Below, piece after piece: positions 59,412 to 64,000 of a DNA stretch of 64,000 nucleotides. This stretch comes from Allolobophora icterica (Eukaryota > Annelida > Clitellata > Crassiclitellata > Lumbricidae): NCBI GenBank assembly GCA_963556255.1, contig OY744613.1, positions 46,347,546 through 46,411,545 on the forward strand. The letters are read 5' to 3'. Both the position numbers and the translations under genes were made by a program. Position 1 is the stretch's first letter. Each line of letters starts with the position of its first letter. The notes under the pieces were generated by a model that had not been told where the DNA came from, did not search any database, and saw nothing but the letters and a program-made list of their open reading frames with translations.

Positions 59412-59592
59412 TATACCCCTAAGCCGTAATTTTCCTTGTTAACGGCTGGCTTGAGCAAATTTACGGCTGGTTTTTCGGCTAGCCGTAAAGAGCGTAAACT
59501 ACCTTTTCGGCTAGCCGTAAAATTTCCGGCGGTTTATCGGCTTGCAGAAATTTTTTCGGCTCGGCGGCTAACGGCGGCGGCTTAGGGGTATG
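59412..59592. mobile_element. hAT-like MITE (181 bp)
   Basis: 8-bp duplication ATACATGG (59404-59411 and 59593-59600). The mirrored ends are TATACCCCTAAGCCG and CATACCCCTAAGCCG. The interior repeats CGGCTAGCCGTAAA palindromes. It inserted exactly at the end of the LINE TTGA tail. Confidence 0.88.
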
Positions 59593-59600
59593 ATACATGG

Positions 59601-60750
59601 ATACCATTTGTACCACTTTCATTTCAGAATACTTAGTAAGTAGGCTTTCTGTTGTAGAGAATCGAGAGGTTATGTACTTTTTATCGGCACCAGATATATC
59701 AACTCTACATATTTACATATCTAAGGTGTTACCTTCTTCTCATGCTTATAATCATAAGACTGTGGAATTGCTGTAAATCAAAGAAATTTATATTTTATAC
59801 CATAGTTTCTAAAGACGCAGTAAAATCTTTCGTTCTGAGTTCCACTACTTGACAGCTTTATTGTTAAATATTAAATTTAGCTGCACAAATTCTTTTGCTG
59901 GACTAAATATTTAACGAGCGTTTACACTACTTCTTTTTATGAGACTGTTTGAGACTTGTTACCTAACATGTCGTAACATTGATGATGTATTAAGTAGCAG
60001 AAGTAATTAGCTTATTCTACTTCGATGAAATGTCTGACATTACGTTTGGTCATTACAAAAGATAAATGTGTTATCAAGATTGTTATGCATCCTGAATATT
60101 TGTTGGTTTGTTATTCTTAGTGATTTTTTTATGATATATTTAACCTTATATTTATATTTAGCCTTTAATAAATAAGCTGCATGTCATAAATTCTACATAC
60201 TTATATTTCTATGAATGGAGAATTTTTTTAATATGCTGAAACTTTGTACTTCACGTTGATATTTTGTTTCATCTACTTTTAACTGGATTATATCCTTGTA
60301 ACGTAACCTTAGTGTAGAGGAAATCTTTTATAGCAAATGACGAATGTAGTGCACATTCACATGGCTATGAATTCAGAAGCGCATTGACTTTAAGATCACG
60401 ATGATAACACGTAATATTCGCTAGCAGCCTCTGCTCCATTTTGTGTCAGGGACTTTGTTTCTTAGTGTCTTCCATCTCTGGTTGAAGATTCCTCCTCTTG
60501 GTCAAAGCATTGAACGTTCAAAGTTACTTTTTGTTATCCATGTATAAGTGCTTTAATGATAATTTATTCTGGAATTTGCAGAGGGACTAAAGCAAAAGAT
60601 AATCTGATATTGTGGCAGTTGAATACTTGTAGGAAATATTTTGAAATTATATTTTAAAGAGCACTACAATTATGCATTATTGGGCTAGTTTTGGCATGCT
60701 ACGTTAAGAACGTGCCTGAGACGCGGATTTTTCTAATACTTTTTAATTAA
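59601..60750. other. Intergenic, no gene seen
   Basis: AT-rich, with no domain-bearing frame. Confidence 0.35.
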
Positions 60751-60754
60751 GCCT

Positions 60755-61015
60755 ATAACAAGAAGAAGAAGAACAGCCCCTTAACCAGCCCTGGGGGCAA
60801 CCATTGGCATGAAGTGTTGGCGAATTCATTTTCTTAGCCTCGGCATGCGAGGGCGGGTGGCCAGTTCTTTCCATCGCCGCCTCATCTTCCCACCGAAGTG
60901 TACGGTCAGTGTACTCAGCTGAGTTGCCTAGGGGAAGAAGGTGGAGCAGAAATCTCAAAGCAATTTTTTGCCCTGGCGAGGATTTGAACTTCCGGTCTCT
61001 CGATTCGAAAAATGG
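60755..61015 (-). mobile_element. tRNA-derived SINE, longer copy
   Basis: On the minus strand: B box AGTTCAAATCC (about 60983), then GATTTCTGCTCCACCTTCTT, a GC-rich body, and a tail of TTC/CTT repeats (60763-60773). The first part is shared with the short SINE at 14694-14806. The 5' head is degenerate. Confidence 0.75.
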
Positions 61016-61696
61016 ACGAGTGTGACTCTAGGCATGAAAGTCGTAAACTTGCACTTCATTTAATGTTTGTATTGTTTACAGTTTAAATGTTTTACTTTTA
61101 ATAAAGTGGGTCTGTGTCCAGTTGTGTATAACTTGAGGTTGTTGAAGTAAAGCATTCAAATAGCTCAAAGACAGGTCTCTTGTGAGTTATGACCTCTCTA
61201 AGTTGTGAGGAAACCAGACATGCAACCTCCCCGGCCCCTCTGTGGCCTCTCTGTTGGAAAAGCCTAAGCCGCCACTGGGAGGGTCAGCACGTGTAGATAA
61301 CTCTCTCTTCAACACTGGGGTATACCGCCTAGGGGCGACATCAGTGCCGTGTTAAGGCATAGGCACGCAGCCCAGAAACAAAATAACAATATTATAAGTT
61401 CTGTTCTAACAAGTAACAATTCTGCAAAGTAAAGTAAGAACAATAACACATTTTTAGTTCAATATACTTATTGGTAATAAATCAGAGCGCTATAGAAATA
61501 AAGCAATACTTTTAACGCATGGCGACGATGGCGCACAACTTGCTGTAGGCTATTGGCTATTATGTTTGTTTTTATTTGTCTGATTTTTCACAACGCTATT
61601 CAAGGAATTTTTATGTCTTGGTATTAAAGTTAATATTTATTTTTAATATTAAATCTCTCTGTCCTATAATCTAGTCATTTTATCAATTGTTTTAAA
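61016..61696. other. Intergenic, no gene seen
   Basis: No coding frame or paired repeat ends recognised. Confidence 0.35.
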
Positions 61697-61704
61697 CTTT
61701 AAAT

Positions 61705-62127
61705 GGTAAACGTTCGTTTTAGCGTATTTAATTATTGGACGAAATGTCCACGTTCGCTTTAGCGTATATTTAATTATTAGAAGCTGTATGAGCGATGAAA
61801 ATACAAATCAAACTGGAAGCTGGATTAGCGATGAAAATATAAGTCAAACTGGAAGCTGGATTAGCGATTAAAATGGAGATCAAACGAGAAGCTGGATGTG
61901 CAAAGAAGGTAATCCTCCACGTTACGTGCGTTCATTATAGCCTGTGTACACTGTTATAGTGGATAGTTATCAGCAATTGTGATGACTGATGAAAATATAA
62001 CTCAAACTAGAAGTTGGATGATTGATGAAAATATTATTGAAACTAGAAGCTGGATAAATTATGAAAATATTACATAATAGGCCCTAAACGGAAACTAGGA
62101 GTTGGAATTGCGATGAAACTGTATCGT
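61705..62127 (+). mobile_element. GGTA-type element, subfamily GGTAAACGTACG, copy C (left part)
   Basis: Starts GGTAAACGTTCGTTTTAGCG and follows copies A and B closely (arm word twice, core units, ATCCTCCACGTTA segment). It then breaks at TTTAA (62127-62131), where the piggyBac element begins. The right half would lie beyond the window. The candidate left duplication is CTTTAAAT (61697-61704). Confidence 0.88.
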
Positions 62128-62131
62128 TTAA

Positions 62132-64000
62132 CCCATTTGTGCCTAGCGTCCCATAAATGGGACGGGCAGTTTAAAATTTCCAATAAATTCAAATCTTCAA
62201 TAATTTGACAAGTATTTGATATCAAATTGTTTGTTAGATGCTAGACAACATTTCTGGGCTGCTATTGGGCTACTTAATTAATATGTGCGCGAGTTGATGG
62301 CGTTTGTTTTTAGCAAAGACCTACCGTCGCTGGTTGTGAAATCTAAGCGTATTAACTCTTAATTATTTCGGATATAATCAATAATTCTGCAAGTTCATCG
62401 TATTACACACGAAGGTCAGTATGTTTTCCAACTGTTTCAATAACTTTGTCTAATTTAAACAGTCATTATGGAATTTTAGTGCTGCTTGACCAAGCGTCCC
62501 ATTTATGGGATGCTAGGCACGAATGGGCGGGGCGTTTGTGTGAATGCAGTTTCAAGCTTACAAAATTGCGTGCATGAATTTCTGAGTTATAATTATGTTC
62601 ATTTGCATAATTTAAGTTGTCCTACACTATATATGTACCATCCTGTATTGCAGGCTCTTTATTAGATTTCTTGAATTGGTGAAATATGGGCCGATTAGAC
62701 TTGTAAGTGTAATATTGTTGTCAATTCGGGTTATGCAGTTTGGGTTTGAAAGTCTTTCAATTTGGACACATGCTTTGATTTCAAACTACATAGATGTATC
62801 TGATTTTTGTTGTTGTGAACATTAGCATGCCGAGACAGAAAGGATTTACTTTTCATCAAGTAAGCTTACTAGCAATGCAAGAAGACGTTGTCTTCATGCA
62901 TGCAGATATATTCACAACGCCGTGGGATCAAATCTGTAGCAATGAGGATAGCGGTGACGAAGATGAAGGCACGTGTCATAACCTGACTCAGAGACAACTA
63001 CGTGTAGCAACTTTGACAAGAACACTTCAGGATTGATGGAGGTGACGAATCACACACAGTGTTCACATCAAGAGTGGCACCGATTGAGATGATTTCTCCA
63101 CCGGCCAACTATTTGACTGCAGGTGTTTCTTCAGCAGAGACCTTGACTCATGGTGGTGCAAGAGTGTCGGATACAGCCAAGATTTCAACCACCAATGGAT
63201 TTAGGTGAAGACTGTCCAAGTCATATACTTTGGCAGAGATCTCACCATCTAGCTGTTGGACTCCTGAGACTGTCAGCAGGTGATGCTGACAGAGACTTTG
63301 TCAGCCATTAGTTCACGGTGAAGAATGTTGAAGCCATCACTGCGTCTTCGCGAATTCCTTGATAGTGGTATGTCAACCACAATGAATACTGCAGCGAGGA
63401 CTTCATCGGACAGCAACTAATACTACCACGCGACGAAAGGCACAACTGACCGAGAATCAGACGACAAAGGCAACAAGCCAGAGAGGAAATGGGTGAAAAA
63501 GACATGCCTAAAGCTGTATTCAGCTGATCACATCCTTCTGAATCATTATGCTAAAACCGACTACTAGCCAACAACTTTGTTTGAGTGCTTTCTGGAGTAA
63601 TCATGCAGTTAGTTGAAATACCAACAAGTATATGCAAAGAAGTGCTCAACACTCTGCCTACTCTGATAACTGTGTTCTCTATTTTGATAATTTCGTCACC
63701 AGCCTACAACACCTCACGACACTAAATATTCTTGCAATGGGAATAGTGCATGCAAATCGGATTGAAGATTGTACTATAACTTCTGTAGATAAATTTGAAA
63801 TAATTGTCCGTTGAACAAAAGAGCACAGATTGAATACAGTCCAGCATTATTGTGACAAAATGGAATGACAATAGCTTTGTGACTATGGCATCCAGCTGCC
63901 ATGGGGTAGAACCAATAAGTTTCGGTACAACAGTGGTCGAAGGCTGCCAGTAAAGTTGTAACCATATTTGATCAGCCAATACAAGAACATGGCTGGAGTG
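62132..64000 (+). mobile_element. piggyBac-like transposon, left part (runs off the window)
   Basis: Begins at TTAA (62128-62131) with CCCATTTGTGCCTAGCGTCC. A hairpin CCCATAAATGGG sits just inside. A near-perfect inverted copy of the end lies at 62494-62527 but is not followed by TTAA, so it is a subterminal inverted repeat or a nested end. A transposase relic follows from 62827. The insertion site is known precisely because two other copies of the target (about 46193, 54480) are uninterrupted. Confidence 0.88.
62827..64000 (+). pseudogene. piggyBac (PGBD-type) transposase, decayed, partial
   Basis: ATG 62827 starts MPRQKGFTFHQVSLLAMQED, followed by DIFTTPWDQ, an acidic NEDSGDEDEG and NLTQRQLRVA. 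This N-terminal layout is familiar from PGBD-type piggyBac proteins. After a stop at 63034 the middle is scrambled. 63659-63780 reads YSDNCVLYFDNFVTSLQHL then GIVHANRIEDC, the catalytic FDNFFTS...NR region. 63855-63920, in another frame, reads VTKWNDNSFVTMASSCHGVEP, matching the W.D...V...S block with the next catalytic Asp. YNK.MGGV-like remains (YKNMAGV) close the window. Several frameshifts and stops make it non-functional, and the C-terminus lies outside. Confidence 0.82.

Overview
This window is nuclear DNA of an animal, most likely a marine invertebrate. Three things point there: several genes of tandem Krüppel-type C2H2 zinc fingers, dense microsatellites, and a wide mix of eukaryotic transposons (piggyBac, hAT-like, a Sola-like DDE element, LINE 3' ends, tRNA-derived SINEs). 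The octamer TAGGCCTA and close variants recur throughout. With the zinc-finger style this makes me favour a marine deuterostome (echinoderm or hemichordate), but the assignment is an inference. I see no bacterial-type operons, CRISPR arrays or rRNA genes, and no functional tRNA genes.

Layout. 1-4.9 kb: (TTA)n tracts, a decayed piggyBac element with TTAA duplications, and a fragment of a non-LTR retrotransposon with a restriction-like endonuclease. 4.9-7.9 kb: a better copy of that retrotransposon (minus strand), split by a second piggyBac-like element filled with (TATG)n. 8.4-10.7 kb: a frameshifted transposase-like gene. 13.4-14.3 kb: a third TTAA element. 14.5-18 kb: a zinc-finger pseudogene broken by a SINE and two hAT-like elements. 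20-22.7 kb: an intact 21-finger gene (minus). 23.1-27.6 kb: an apparently intact Sola-like DNA transposon with three exons. 28.4-33.8 kb: a small foldback element, a decayed TIR transposon and a MITE. 36.3-38.1 kb: an intact zinc-finger gene (plus). 39.5-54.7 kb: a zone dominated by one family of palindromic elements, containing another zinc-finger gene (42.8-43.6 kb), a truncated zinc-finger copy (46.7-47.1 kb) and LINE fragments set in (TA)n. 57.6-59.1 kb: a frameshifted zinc-finger gene. 61.7-64 kb: another palindromic element split by a piggyBac copy that runs off the window.

The host genes are all polydactyl zinc-finger genes, presumably DNA-binding nuclear proteins. All except the 21-finger gene share an unusual C-terminal single finger with the core EFMEHC. 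Most other sequence is transposons inserted into each other. Sequence copies inside the window show several empty sites exactly, which allows relative dating.

The most unusual structure is a modular family of foldback elements. Each has an array of a degenerate ~30-48 bp unit (core AGAAGCTGGATGAGCGATG) between inverted arms. The arms differ between subfamilies, but the best-preserved copies start with GGTA and lie in 8-bp target duplications. The largest is a 3.2-kb near-palindrome at 50766-53961.
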